Below, piece after piece: positions 34,003 to 43,860 of a DNA stretch of 64,000 bases. The notes beneath the pieces were generated by a model. It saw only the letters and a program-made list of their open reading frames with translations. It searched no databases and was not told where the DNA came from. Position numbers and translations under genes: made by a program. Within the stretch, counting starts at the first letter, position 1. The number at the start of each line of letters is the position of its first letter. The stretch comes from Nonomuraea turcica. GTDB taxonomy: Bacteria > Actinomycetota > Actinomycetes > Streptosporangiales > Streptosporangiaceae. The stretch lies in NCBI RefSeq assembly GCF_030718205.1, contig NZ_JAUZQF010000003.1, forward strand, positions 372,001 through 436,000, read 5' to 3'.

Positions 34003-35889
34003 ATGGCTGTGCACGGATCACTTGAGGACTCCGGGAATGGTCCCTCTGTACGAAAATCGGCGGTTCTGCTGGTCCTGCGCTACTACTGCGGTGAGCTGAA
34101 GCGCCAGTGGCGGGTCTCGGTGCCCGCCCTGACGCTGCCGGCGATGGGGAACATCTGCCTGTTCTACCTGGCGCCGCTGGCGGTCGCCGGGCTCGTGGGG
34201 CATCTCTCCGAAGGCGGGGACGGCACCGTCGCCGCGTTACTGCCGTATGTGCTCGCGTTCGGCGGGTTCCTGCTGGCGGGCGAAGTGCTGTGGCGAGTGG
34301 GACTGCACTTCCTGAACCGTACGGACGCCCGGGGGATCGAGCGGCTCGGCGTGGTGGGCATGGACGAGCTGCTGACCAAGGACGCCGCCTTCTTTCACGA
34401 CAACTTCGCCGGGTCGCTGACCAAACGGGTGCTGGGATTCTCCTCCAGGTTCGAGGAGTTCGCCGACACGCTCACCTTCTCGATCATGGCCAAGGTGGTG
34501 CCGCTGGCCTTCGCCTCGGTCGTGCTGTGGCGCTATCACCCGCTGCTGGTCGTCGTTCTCGTGGGCCTCATCATCGTCACCGGCTTTCTCGTCGCTCCGC
34601 TCATCCGCCGTCGCCAAGCGCTGGTCGACGAACGTGAGGCGGCCAAGGTGCTGGTGTCGGGCCACGTCGCCGATGTGCTGGCCAACATGGAGACGGTCCG
34701 CGCGTTCGCCGCCGAGGATCGCGAAGCCACCGAACACCGGGCCAGGGTCGCCGAGCAGGGCAGGCTGTCGCTGCGCTCTTGGGATTACGGCAATCTCCGG
34801 GTGGACACCGTCGTCGCCCCGCTGTCGGTCCTCACCAGCGCCGTGGGCCTGCTCCTCGCCGTGGCACTGCGGGGAGGCCTGGGGGTGGAGGCCATCGTGG
34901 TGACCTTCTCCTACTACTCGACCACGATCAGCATCATGTTCGAGTTCAACCAGATATACCGGCGCATCGAGAGCGTGCTCACCGAAGCCGCCCAGTTCAC
35001 CGAGCTGCTTCTCGTGCCGCCGACCGTGGTGGATCCACCCGACCCGCTGCCGCTGCGCCCGGCCGACGCGAGCGTACGCTTCGAGCGGGTGAGCTTCGGC
35101 TACGCCGATGGCCGACCGTTGTTCGAGAACCTGGATCTGGACATCCCCAGCGGCGCCAAGATCGGGCTGGTCGGCCAGTCCGGCGGCGGCAAGAGCACCC
35201 TGACCCGGCTGTTGCTGCGCCTCATGGACGTCGACGGAGGCCGGATCCTGATAGGCGGCCAGGACATCGCCCGCCTGCGTCAGGCCGACCTGCGCAGTCT
35301 TATCGCCTATGTCCCGCAGGAGCCCGCCATGTTCCACCGGTCGGTGCGCGACAACATCGCGTTCGCCCGGCCGGGGGCCACCGATGCCGAGATCCTCCGG
35401 GCCGCGCAGGCGGCGCATGTCATGGAGTTCGCCGACTCTCTGCCAATGGGATTCGACACCTTGGTCGGCGAGCGCGGCGTCAAGCTCTCCGGCGGCCAGC
35501 GGCAACGCCTCGCCCTGGCGCGCGCGATCCTGCGTGACGCCCCGATCCTGCTGCTGGACGAGGCGACCAGCGCCCTGGACTCCGAAAGCGAAATCCTCGT
35601 TCAGGAAGCCCTGTGGCACTTGATGCAGGACCGTACCGCGCTCGTGGTCGCGCACCGGTTGAGCACCGTCGTCCGCATGGATCGGCTTGTTGTGCTCAAC
35701 CGCGGACACATCGTGGAGCAGGGCACCCACAGCGAGTTGCTCCAGGCCCAAGGTCCCTACGCTCGGCTCTGGCGGCACCAATCCGGCGGCTTCCTGGTCG
35801 ATGACGACACCCCGGACGGCGATCCACCGGTGAGCCGAAGCACGCGCCAGGCGATCACGTCATCGCCACGGGACCGAGCCGAGCGGTGA
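34003..35889 (+). CDS. ABC exporter, fused permease and ATPase
   Basis: 628 residues. The N-terminal half has six membrane segments (type I exporter fold). The C-terminal half is the ATPase: Walker A VGQSGGGKSTLTRL, Q-loop AYVPQEPAMFHRSVRDN, signature KLSGGQRQRLALARA, Walker B ILLLDEATSALDSESE and H-loop VVAHRLST. A half-size exporter that should dimerise; drug, lipid or peptide cargo cannot be told. Start ATG 34003 has GGAGGG 5 nt upstream. It ends at a strong hairpin. Confidence 0.93.
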   Translation: MAVHGSLEDSGNGPSVRKSAVLLVLRYYCGELKRQWRVSVPALTLPAMGNICLFYLAPLAVAGLVGHLSEGGDGTVAALLPYVLAFGGFLLAGEVLWRVGLHFLNRTDARGIERLGVVGMDELLTKDAAFFHDNFAGSLTKRVLGFSSRFEEFADTLTFSIMAKVVPLAFASVVLWRYHPLLVVVLVGLIIVTGFLVAPLIRRRQALVDEREAAKVLVSGHVADVLANMETVRAFAAEDREATEHRARVAEQGRLSLRSWDYGNLRVDTVVAPLSVLTSAVGLLLAVALRGGLGVEAIVVTFSYYSTTISIMFEFNQIYRRIESVLTEAAQFTELLLVPPTVVDPPDPLPLRPADASVRFERVSFGYADGRPLFENLDLDIPSGAKIGLVGQSGGGKSTLTRLLLRLMDVDGGRILIGGQDIARLRQADLRSLIAYVPQEPAMFHRSVRDNIAFARPGATDAEILRAAQAAHVMEFADSLPMGFDTLVGERGVKLSGGQRQRLALARAILRDAPILLLDEATSALDSESEILVQEALWHLMQDRTALVVAHRLSTVVRMDRLVVLNRGHIVEQGTHSELLQAQGPYARLWRHQSGGFLVDDDTPDGDPPVSRSTRQAITSSPRDRAER

Positions 35890-35892
35890 CCA

Positions 35893-35928
35893 GAGCGGGA
35901 GCGGCGCACCCTGTCGCCACTCCCGCTC
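35893..35928. terminator. bidirectional terminator hairpin
   Basis: GAGCGGGAG (35893-35901) pairs perfectly with CTCCCGCTC (35920-35928), continued after one mismatch by GGCG/CGCC around an 8-nt loop. It sits between the convergent ABC exporter and xylanase genes. Confidence 0.8.
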
Positions 35929-35950
35929 GGCGTCCGCGGGTCTTCGGAGG

Positions 35951-37054
<1,104 letters not shown>

Positions 37055-37126
37055 CTATGCCAGCCAGTGAAGATCTTAGGGGTGCGTTCCGCCTGCATGG
37101 TGGCTCTTCCTCATGAATGGGGCGTG

Positions 37127-37137
37127 TGAAAGTTTCG
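37127..37137. promoter_or_regulatory. xylanase operator box 3 (upstream)
   Basis: TGAAAGTTTCG, one mismatch from the CGAAAGTTTCG palindrome, about 100 bp upstream of box 2; it could serve looping or the divergent gene. Confidence 0.45.
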
Positions 37138-37292
37138 TTGAGACTCCGAAACATGCCAGGTTTGGCACCATCATCGAGCCCATTCGGGTGCGGGGGCGGA
37201 TTGTCGGAGGCTGCCGTTAGGGTCCGGGCCATGATCGCTTGTTTACGGCGGGCGGGCCGAACCCGCGGCGCCTGGTGGAACGAGGTGCCCGC

Positions 37293-39908
37293 ATGAATCC
37301 CTGGCTGGAGGTCCTCGACCGCATCGAGGCGGGCGACGACGAGGACCTGGCGAAGTTCCTGGACGGGCTGAGCGACCTGGGCCGGCGGGCGGTCGCCATG
37401 CAGCTCCCGGGCCACCTGACCGAGGAGCTGCGCGGCGGGTTCGTAGCCCGCCGGGAGATCGAGGGCCTGGCGCCCGGATACCGGCTCGCGGGGGCGGCCT
37501 GCTTCACCGGGGCTCAGCAGGTGGCGGCCTGGCTCAACCGCAGGGAGCTGCGCCTGGTGCGCGACCCGGAGCAGGACGCCGGCCGCATCGTGTCCCTGCT
37601 GCGGCGCCGCCCCGTGGAGTGGCGCCGTGACCTTGCCGTCCGGTTGGTGGACCGGCTGAGGCCGCCGACCGGCAGGACGTGGCGGCGCATGGAAGGCCTG
37701 CCCGGCTGGGACCTGGCCGCCGCACTGGTGTCCGAGACGGGCCTCGAGCTCCCGGACGGCGACGCCTTCGTCGTCGGGTGGGTCTGGCGGCTGGCCCTGC
37801 GGCGGCGCGGGCGCGGCCCTGGCATCGACGACGATCCGCTGCTCGGTCCCCTGCTGCCGCGCCTGTTCCAGGTGCTGGGTGTGGCCGAGCCGCTCCTGAG
37901 CATTGCCGGCGAGTTGGCCGTGCTGGCCGATGAGGGCCGAGTGCCCCGCGGGACGCTGATCGACGGCTGCGCCGGCCGGTTCCTGACCGGCGGCCCGGCC
38001 GAGGAGATCGCCCCGTTCATACGGCTCTGGCGGCTGCTGCGGCCGGAGCCGGAGGAGATCCCGGTCCTCGACTTCGTCCGCCTGCTGCCGGCGGCCGCCC
38101 CGCCGCTGGCGGAGCTCGCGCTGGAAGAGCTGCAGCGGGCCGAGACCGCGGGGTTGCTGGACGACGAGCTGTTCGCCGAGGCCGTGGGGTCGCTGGCGTA
38201 CCGGCTGGAGAAGAAGCTCCTCCAGGCCGCCGTGCAGTGGCTGGCGCAGACACCCGCGCCACGGAGCGGCGGCGCGGTGCCCGCGCTGGCCACCGTGTTC
38301 GACGTGGACACCCCCGCCCTGCGGGCACGCGCGGTGCGGCTGGCGGTCAAATTGGCCCCGCACGCGGACGACACCGGCCGGGAGGCGATCCGCGAGGCCG
38401 CGGCCCGGCTGCCCGCCGATCTGCGGGAGCGCGTGGCCGCCGCCTACGGCGTGATCACGGGGGTGGAGCCGGAGCAGCCGGTCGCCGCCGTCCTGCACGC
38501 GCCCGCGCTGCCCGCCCTCGCGCAGCCGGTCGCCTCGCCGGCCGAGCTGGTCGCGGAGCTGCGGGCGTTGGGCTGGTCGGAGGAGCCGCAGCAGTGCGAG
38601 CGCGTCCTGGCCGGGCTTGTCGAGCTGACCCACTGCGATCGCGACGGCATGGCGGCGGCGCTGCGGCCGTGGTGGGAGGAGAGCCGGCCGCAGCCGGGCG
38701 ACCCCAACATGTACGTGTTCGACCGTGACGGCCACGACAGCGGCGTCCACACCCTGCTGGCCCGCTGCGCGCTGGCGGTCGTGGCGCCCGAGCAGAGCCG
38801 GCAGGTGAGCACGTCGCTGGCCGAGACGAACGCGTACCACATCTTCAGCGAGTGGCCGCCCCAGCGGTTTGTCCGGCGCCGCTTGGAGGAGGTGATCGCG
38901 CTCTTCGAACGTGGGGAGACGATTCCCGCGCTGCTCGCCACGCCGACCGCGGCCACCGGCCACGTCGACGCCGCGACCTTGGTGGGGCGGATGGAGCGGC
39001 TGGGGGAGAGCGAGCCGCTTGCGGCCGACTTCGACCAGGCGCTGCTGCGGCTGCCCCGGCACATCGACCCCGAGCTGCTCGTACGGGCGGAGAAGCTGCC
39101 TTCACAGGCGGGCCGGGCGCTGGCCGCGTGGTTGCGTGACGGCGGGTGGCCCGACCCCGCTGTGGACTGGGAGCTGCATAAGGAGGAGAGGCCGAACTAC
39201 TACGCCCCCCGCAGTTGGTCCCAGCAGCTGCGCTCCAAGGTCGTGCCGACCGCTGGCCTGCCCGCCTGGCTGGAGAAGCTGTGGGTGGCCGAGCCCCCGA
39301 GCACGTATCTCTCCTCCCCGCGCGACGCCTTGTGGTGGCCGATGATCATGCCCTCGCACCGCGAGATCGTGGCCGCCTGGCTCGTGCGCTGCAGGCCCTG
39401 GCTGTCCGGCTCCAACGACGTCAGGATGGAGGCCCTGGCGGCTCTGGCCCATGGCGAGGGCCCTGCGGGGGCGGCCACGGCGGTCGCGATCGCGGGCGGG
39501 CTGGGGCATCGGCGGGACGCGCAGCGGGCGGAGGCGGCCGGCGCGGCGCTCACGCTGGCCGCACGCGGGCAGTTCCCCGCCGCCGACCTCGGGTGGGCCA
39601 TCGCGGAGCTAATCCGGCACGAGTTCGTCGTGCTCAAGAGGATCTCCGCCCCACTCGCCGATCTGACGGCGGCCGGCGCGTACGCCGAGGTGTGGCGGAC
39701 GCTCGCCGTGGCCCTCCCCCTCCTGCTGCCCGGCCCGGGCGAACGGTCGCGCGCCGGGCTGGGCGAGCTGCTGGGCGTCGCCGCGCGGGCGGCTGTGCTC
39801 GCGGGCGCGCAAGGCGAGATCTTCGGGCTGGCCGAGATGGCCGCGCGCAAGGGGTCGAGCCTCGTGCTGTACGAGGCGAGACGCCTGTACGAGGCCATCT
39901 CCCAGTGA
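37293..39908 (+). CDS. large DUF6493-like protein
   Basis: 871 residues from ATG 37293 (GAGGTG upstream). The N-terminus MNPWLEVLDRIEAGDDEDLA and the gene length match the DUF6493 proteins of Streptomyces, which are rich in Ala/Leu/Arg and probably helical repeat (HEAT-like) scaffolds. A distinctive block LVELTHCDRDGMAAALRPWW lies near residue 445. No catalytic motif, signal or membrane segment is seen. It stands alone rather than beside the SWIM zinc-finger or MoxR/VWA genes that often accompany such proteins (from memory). Confidence 0.7.
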   Translation: MNPWLEVLDRIEAGDDEDLAKFLDGLSDLGRRAVAMQLPGHLTEELRGGFVARREIEGLAPGYRLAGAACFTGAQQVAAWLNRRELRLVRDPEQDAGRIVSLLRRRPVEWRRDLAVRLVDRLRPPTGRTWRRMEGLPGWDLAAALVSETGLELPDGDAFVVGWVWRLALRRRGRGPGIDDDPLLGPLLPRLFQVLGVAEPLLSIAGELAVLADEGRVPRGTLIDGCAGRFLTGGPAEEIAPFIRLWRLLRPEPEEIPVLDFVRLLPAAAPPLAELALEELQRAETAGLLDDELFAEAVGSLAYRLEKKLLQAAVQWLAQTPAPRSGGAVPALATVFDVDTPALRARAVRLAVKLAPHADDTGREAIREAAARLPADLRERVAAAYGVITGVEPEQPVAAVLHAPALPALAQPVASPAELVAELRALGWSEEPQQCERVLAGLVELTHCDRDGMAAALRPWWEESRPQPGDPNMYVFDRDGHDSGVHTLLARCALAVVAPEQSRQVSTSLAETNAYHIFSEWPPQRFVRRRLEEVIALFERGETIPALLATPTAATGHVDAATLVGRMERLGESEPLAADFDQALLRLPRHIDPELLVRAEKLPSQAGRALAAWLRDGGWPDPAVDWELHKEERPNYYAPRSWSQQLRSKVVPTAGLPAWLEKLWVAEPPSTYLSSPRDALWWPMIMPSHREIVAAWLVRCRPWLSGSNDVRMEALAALAHGEGPAGAATAVAIAGGLGHRRDAQRAEAAGAALTLAARGQFPAADLGWAIAELIRHEFVVLKRISAPLADLTAAGAYAEVWRTLAVALPLLLPGPGERSRAGLGELLGVAARAAVLAGAQGEIFGLAEMAARKGSSLVLYEARRLYEAISQ

Positions 39909-39920
39909 CGGCTCACCGGT

Positions 39921-39935
39921 GCCGGCGTCGCCGGC
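39921..39935. terminator. short hairpin between convergent genes
   Basis: GCCGGC-GTC-GCCGGC in the 29-nt gap between the DUF6493-like gene and the 87-aa protein gene. It is small, with no T-run. Confidence 0.4.
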
Positions 39936-39937
39936 CG

Positions 39938-40201
39938 CTACTGCCAGCCGGTCAGCTCAACCGAGACCACGAGCGGGTCGCGGTCCAGGTCCGCCAGTGC
40001 CGAAGGCCGGACGGCGGCGGTCAGCAGCGTGTCGGTGAGCGCCGCGCGTACCTCGACGCCGGGTGGCCGGTATCCCGGCTGCGACACCTCCACCACGCCG
40101 GTCGCCGGATGGTCGCGTGCCCAGCGCTCGTCGCCCAGCAGCCAGGCCCGGACGCGCGCCTTGCGGTACGCGCCCGGGTCCTGGCCACCGGCAGGGATCA
40201 T
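39938..40201 (-). CDS. 87-aa hypothetical protein coupled to the subtilase
   Basis: Begins MIPAGGQDPGAYRKARVRAW; ATG 40201 overlaps the subtilase stop as ATGA. The middle VVEVSQPGYRPPGVEVRAAL and end LDRDPLVVSVELTGW suggest a small beta-rich soluble domain. No known family recognised and no signal peptide. Strict translational coupling suggests a partner, inhibitor or chaperone of the protease; this is inference. Confidence 0.65.
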   Translation of the reverse strand: MIPAGGQDPGAYRKARVRAWLLGDERWARDHPATGVVEVSQPGYRPPGVEVRAALTDTLLTAAVRPSALADLDRDPLVVSVELTGWQ

Positions 40202-42024
40202 CCTTGCGCCAGCTTCTGCACAGCCCTGAGCGCCTCGGCCACCTCGGCCCGGCCGTGCCCGTAGCGGGCGTGCCACCCTTCGGCGGGAGGCGGGTCGGTA
40301 CGGGCCGCCAGGATGACGATCCGCCGCAGCGTCTCGATGTCCAGTTCGACGCCGCGGGCGTCGGCTTCGGCCAGGACCAGCGCCGTCAGACCCGTGACAG
40401 CGGGAGCCGCCATGCTGGTGCCCGACTTGGCGATGACGCCGGTGCCGGTCTTGGAGCGGGCCGCGACGACCTTGTGCCCGGGGGCGCTGAGTTCCGGCCG
40501 CTGCCTGCCGTCGCGGGTCGGCCCCGACGCCGAGAAGCCGGACAGCGGGCTGCCCTGGGTGTGCGCGTCGTAGGAGCCGACCGCCAGGGCAAGCCGTCCG
40601 CAGGCGATGGAGCCCAGGGTGTGGCTGTTGTCGCGCGGCTCGGCGAACGTCGTCTGCACGACGTTGTTCCGCTCGATCCAGGCGTGGTAGCCGCCGTCGT
40701 CCACCTGCTCACCGTGCAGCCGGATGGTCCAGGCGCCCGGAGCGGCGTGCCGCTCCAGGAAGACGTCCACCACGTTGTCGCCGTTGAGCGGGTCTGCCCT
40801 GCGGTGGCTCACGAACAGCAGAGTAGTGGTGCCGTCGTCGGCCACGAGCCTGCCGTTGGAACCGAGCGGCACCGAGCCGAGGCTCTTCCCGGAGGGATCG
40901 ATCAGTTCGGCGGTGAAGCGGTCGCGGCCGGAGTACCAGATCTCCAGCTCCCCGTGCCACTCGGGCGACGACGGGGACACCTCGGGGATCACCCAGCGCA
41001 GGTCGGACGTCCCGCCCGCGGCGACAGCGCCGGCGGCGTGGACGCCGTCGTTGAAGGAGTTGCCGGCCGACAGCACGACCATCCGGTTGGGACGCTCGGA
41101 CAACATCGCGTCCAGGCCCCTCTCCACCAGGCTGGAGCCGTCGTGCGGCCCACCGTTCGTGCCGATGCTGATGTTGATCGCGCACGGCCGCTCGGCCGCC
41201 TCGTCGAACAGGAATCGCACCGCCTCCAGCATGTGCACCGAGTCGCCGAGGAAATCCTCCACCACGCCCGGCCCCTGCCAGGTGATGTCGGAGTGGGAGA
41301 TCTGAACGAACGCGATGGCGGACTCCGGCGCGACCCCCGGCGTCCCGGAGCCGCCGCCGTTGCCGGCGGCGATGTCCGCCACGTGGGTGCCGTGCCTGCC
41401 CGGGGAGAGGGTGGGCGGGTTCTCGCCGGGGTCGTAGCCGAGGGCGCGGTAGGGATCCTCGGCAGCCAGCGCCAGGTCGATGTCCCTGGAGCTGTGGCGC
41501 TTGCCGTACCCGAACGGGCTGTCCGGGCCGGATGCGGCGGTCTGGTCCCACAGCGCGGCGACGCGGGTCGATCCGTCCGGCCGGAGGAAGTTGCGGTGCG
41601 CGAAGTCCAGGCCGTAGTCCACCACCCCGACCACGACGCCGGCGCCGCCGGCGGTCAACGCCCCGGGTGGCCAGGCGGCCGGCGCGGCCTTGAGATCCTG
41701 GACGGTGGCCTGGAGCATCGGCATCATCGCCTGCGCCAGCTTCAGGCTGCGCACGCCCGCCGACCGGCGGATCGGCTCGATGCCGGTGAACGGGACCCGC
41801 GCGGTCACCAGCCGATGCCCGTCGACCTCGCCGATCACGGCGCCGAGCCGTACGTCGTCGCGGGCGGCGAAGGCGTCGGCATCTTCGACGAGGGCGAGGA
41901 CGGCTACCTCCGTCTCGCTGCTGGTGTTGGTGGCCATGGTCAGCATGCCATCCTGATAGCGGCTCAGCGCCCACTGCAGCCGCGGGTCCATGTGCGGATA
42001 GATGCTGGTGCGTGCGAGATGCAT
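40198..42024 (-). CDS. S8 family serine peptidase (subtilase), apparently cytoplasmic
   Basis: 608 residues. The triad is Asp136 (VVGVVDYGLD), His211 (GRHGTHVAD) and Ser537 (SGTSMAAPAVTGL); the oxyanion Asn is in LSAGNSFN. A ~120-residue N-terminal region without signal peptide or hydrophobic segment precedes the catalytic domain and may act as an intramolecular chaperone. The insert between about 330 and 460 (EWHGELEIWYSGRDRFTAEL, AAPGAWTIRLHGEQV) is a beta domain of the kind seen in large cytosolic subtilases. Substrate unknown. Confidence 0.92.
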   Translation of the reverse strand: MHLARTSIYPHMDPRLQWALSRYQDGMLTMATNTSSETEVAVLALVEDADAFAARDDVRLGAVIGEVDGHRLVTARVPFTGIEPIRRSAGVRSLKLAQAMMPMLQATVQDLKAAPAAWPPGALTAGGAGVVVGVVDYGLDFAHRNFLRPDGSTRVAALWDQTAASGPDSPFGYGKRHSSRDIDLALAAEDPYRALGYDPGENPPTLSPGRHGTHVADIAAGNGGGSGTPGVAPESAIAFVQISHSDITWQGPGVVEDFLGDSVHMLEAVRFLFDEAAERPCAINISIGTNGGPHDGSSLVERGLDAMLSERPNRMVVLSAGNSFNDGVHAAGAVAAGGTSDLRWVIPEVSPSSPEWHGELEIWYSGRDRFTAELIDPSGKSLGSVPLGSNGRLVADDGTTTLLFVSHRRADPLNGDNVVDVFLERHAAPGAWTIRLHGEQVDDGGYHAWIERNNVVQTTFAEPRDNSHTLGSIACGRLALAVGSYDAHTQGSPLSGFSASGPTRDGRQRPELSAPGHKVVAARSKTGTGVIAKSGTSMAAPAVTGLTALVLAEADARGVELDIETLRRIVILAARTDPPPAEGWHARYGHGRAEVAEALRAVQKLAQG

Positions 42025-42144
42025 CGTGCCCCCCTGTCCTCGTGGTCGTGCGCTCCTGCAAGAGGCAGAGTGCGCCGAAACCGCGAGGCGCGCATGAGCA
42101 CCCCCCTACTCAACCGCGAGACGCTGCGACAGACCGAGGCGTGC

Positions 42145-42160
42145 GGCCGGGGCGCCGGCC
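42145..42160. terminator. hairpin downstream of the amino-acid permease
   Basis: GGCCGG-GGCG-CCGGCC, a perfect 6-bp stem with tetraloop, 9 nt past the permease stop on the minus strand and about 120 nt upstream of the subtilase start. Confidence 0.5.
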
Positions 42161-42168
42161 CGACGATC

Positions 42169-43578
42169 TCAGTCCCGGCCGGTCATGCCTGCTTGCTTCC
42201 TGTGGGACAACCAGGTCATCACCCAGAGGATCACGCCGATCGCCAGCAGCACGCCCGCGATTTGGTATTGGCCGGCCGGACGCCCGGAGGACCAGGGAAG
42301 GACCAGGTAGAGGCACGTGATCGTGCCCACCACGGGGAGGACGCGGCCCGCGTTGAAGTGCTCCGCCGTCGTCTCGTCCCTGCGCAGCACGAGAACGGAC
42401 ACATTGACGAGGGCGAAGACCGCGAGCAGGAGCAGCGACGTCGTCCCGCCCAGCAACGCCACGACGGGGCTGTCGGGGTCCAGCGAGACGAAAGTGATGA
42501 GCCCGAGGGCGATGGCGGTCGTGAACAGGATCGCCGCGTAGGGCGTGCGCCGGGAGAGGTGCACCTTCGCCAGGAAGGACGGCAGCACGCCCTGCTTGCC
42601 CATCCCGTACAGGAGCCGGCTGGCCATCAGCATATTGATCAGTGCGGAGTTGGCCACGGCGAACATCGAGATGAACGGCAACAGGTCGGAGATCGGGAAG
42701 CCGGGGGCCGCGGTCTGCACCACCGTCGACAGCGGGGTCTCGCTTTCGGCGAGCCGGCCGACGGGGACCACGGCGACGGCGCAGATGGACACGAGGATGT
42801 AGATCACCCCGGTGATCCCGATCCCGGTGAACATCATCCGGGGAAAGATCCGCGCCGGATCCTTGGTCTCCTCCGCCATGTTGACCGAGTCCTCGAAACC
42901 CACCATGGCGAAGAAGGCCAGCGACGTCGCGGCGCTGACCGCCAGGAACACGCTCTTGTCGGCAGGGGTCTCGAAGGCGACGACGCGGGAGAAGTCGGCG
43001 TTGCCGCCCGCGATGAAGTAGAGGCTGATCAGGATGACGAGCAGCAGGCCCGAGAGCTCGACCGCGGTGAGCACGATGTTCGTCTTGACGCTCTCGGCGA
43101 CGCCTCGGAGGTTGACGGCCAGCACCAGGAGCATGAAACACAGGGCGATCAGCAGGATGACGCCGTTGCCGACGTCCAGACCGAAACCCGCGACCAGGTT
43201 GGCCGCGAAGGCCCGCGAGGCGGCTGACGCCGAGGTGATGCCCGAACACATCACGGCGAAGCACACCATGAAGGTCAGCGCGTGCTTGCCGAAGGCCTTA
43301 TGCACGTACAGGGCGGCTCCCGCGGCCTGCGGATATTTCGTGACCAGCTCCAGGTAGGAGCACGCCGTGATCAGCGCGACGATGAAGGCGATCGCGAAGG
43401 GCAGCCAGGCGGCGCCGCCCACCTCGCCGGCGACCTGGCCGGTCAGCGCGTAGATCCCGGTGCCGAGAATGTCGCCGACGATGAACAGCAGCAACAGGCC
43501 GGGGCCCATCACCCGCTTCAGGCTGGGCTGGCCGCTGCTGTCAGCCTCGGCAGGACTGGGGGGACTGACCTGAGACAT
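42169..43578 (-). CDS. APC family amino acid permease
   Basis: 469 residues, about twelve membrane segments. The TM1 unwinding motif is GDILGTGIYALTG and the TM6 region FFAMVGFEDSVNMAEETKDP is the family consensus. AANSALI-type helix TM8 is seen as VANSALINMLMASRLLYGMG. It imports amino acids or polyamines; the exact substrate is unclear. ATG 43578 follows AGGAG. It is monocistronic between the subtilase and the glycan locus. Confidence 0.92.
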   Translation of the reverse strand: MSQVSPPSPAEADSSGQPSLKRVMGPGLLLLFIVGDILGTGIYALTGQVAGEVGGAAWLPFAIAFIVALITACSYLELVTKYPQAAGAALYVHKAFGKHALTFMVCFAVMCSGITSASAASRAFAANLVAGFGLDVGNGVILLIALCFMLLVLAVNLRGVAESVKTNIVLTAVELSGLLLVILISLYFIAGGNADFSRVVAFETPADKSVFLAVSAATSLAFFAMVGFEDSVNMAEETKDPARIFPRMMFTGIGITGVIYILVSICAVAVVPVGRLAESETPLSTVVQTAAPGFPISDLLPFISMFAVANSALINMLMASRLLYGMGKQGVLPSFLAKVHLSRRTPYAAILFTTAIALGLITFVSLDPDSPVVALLGGTTSLLLLAVFALVNVSVLVLRRDETTAEHFNAGRVLPVVGTITCLYLVLPWSSGRPAGQYQIAGVLLAIGVILWVMTWLSHRKQAGMTGRD

Positions 43579-43702
43579 AGGGGGTGCTCCTTGTCGTGCA
43601 TCAGCCGTGGGGCTGGATGGGCATGGGCCGGTTCAGGAGTGCCGCACAACCGAGCCAGGCCCCCGCTGGCGCGGATCAGGGTTGTTTCGCTGCGCCATCT
43701 GC

Positions 43703-43733
43703 GGCCGACCGGCGCCCGCGCGCCAGGTCGGCC
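43703..43733. terminator. strong hairpin downstream of the GH29 operon
   Basis: GGCCGACC (43703-43710) pairs with GGTCGGCC (43726-43733), continued by GGCGC/GCGCC with a single bulged A and a 4-nt loop: 13 bp in all. It is 128 nt past the beta-helix gene's stop on the minus strand and also upstream of the permease gene. Confidence 0.6.
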
Positions 43734-43860
43734 ACGTGATCTCGACTGCCATTCTGACACTCTACGGTCCGTGCAGTCATCTGTGAACACAACGTCACGC
43801 TGCGCTGACACCTGACGCCTTTGGGGCGGATGAGCTGGATTCCCGCCGAGCGTTCATGGC

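Noticed and set aside
42094..43227. Long plus-strand frame opposite the amino-acid permease, beginning STPLLNRETL
   Set aside because: It runs antisense through the clearly coding APC permease and is His/Asp/Arg-rich, a GC-driven shadow; no family motif.
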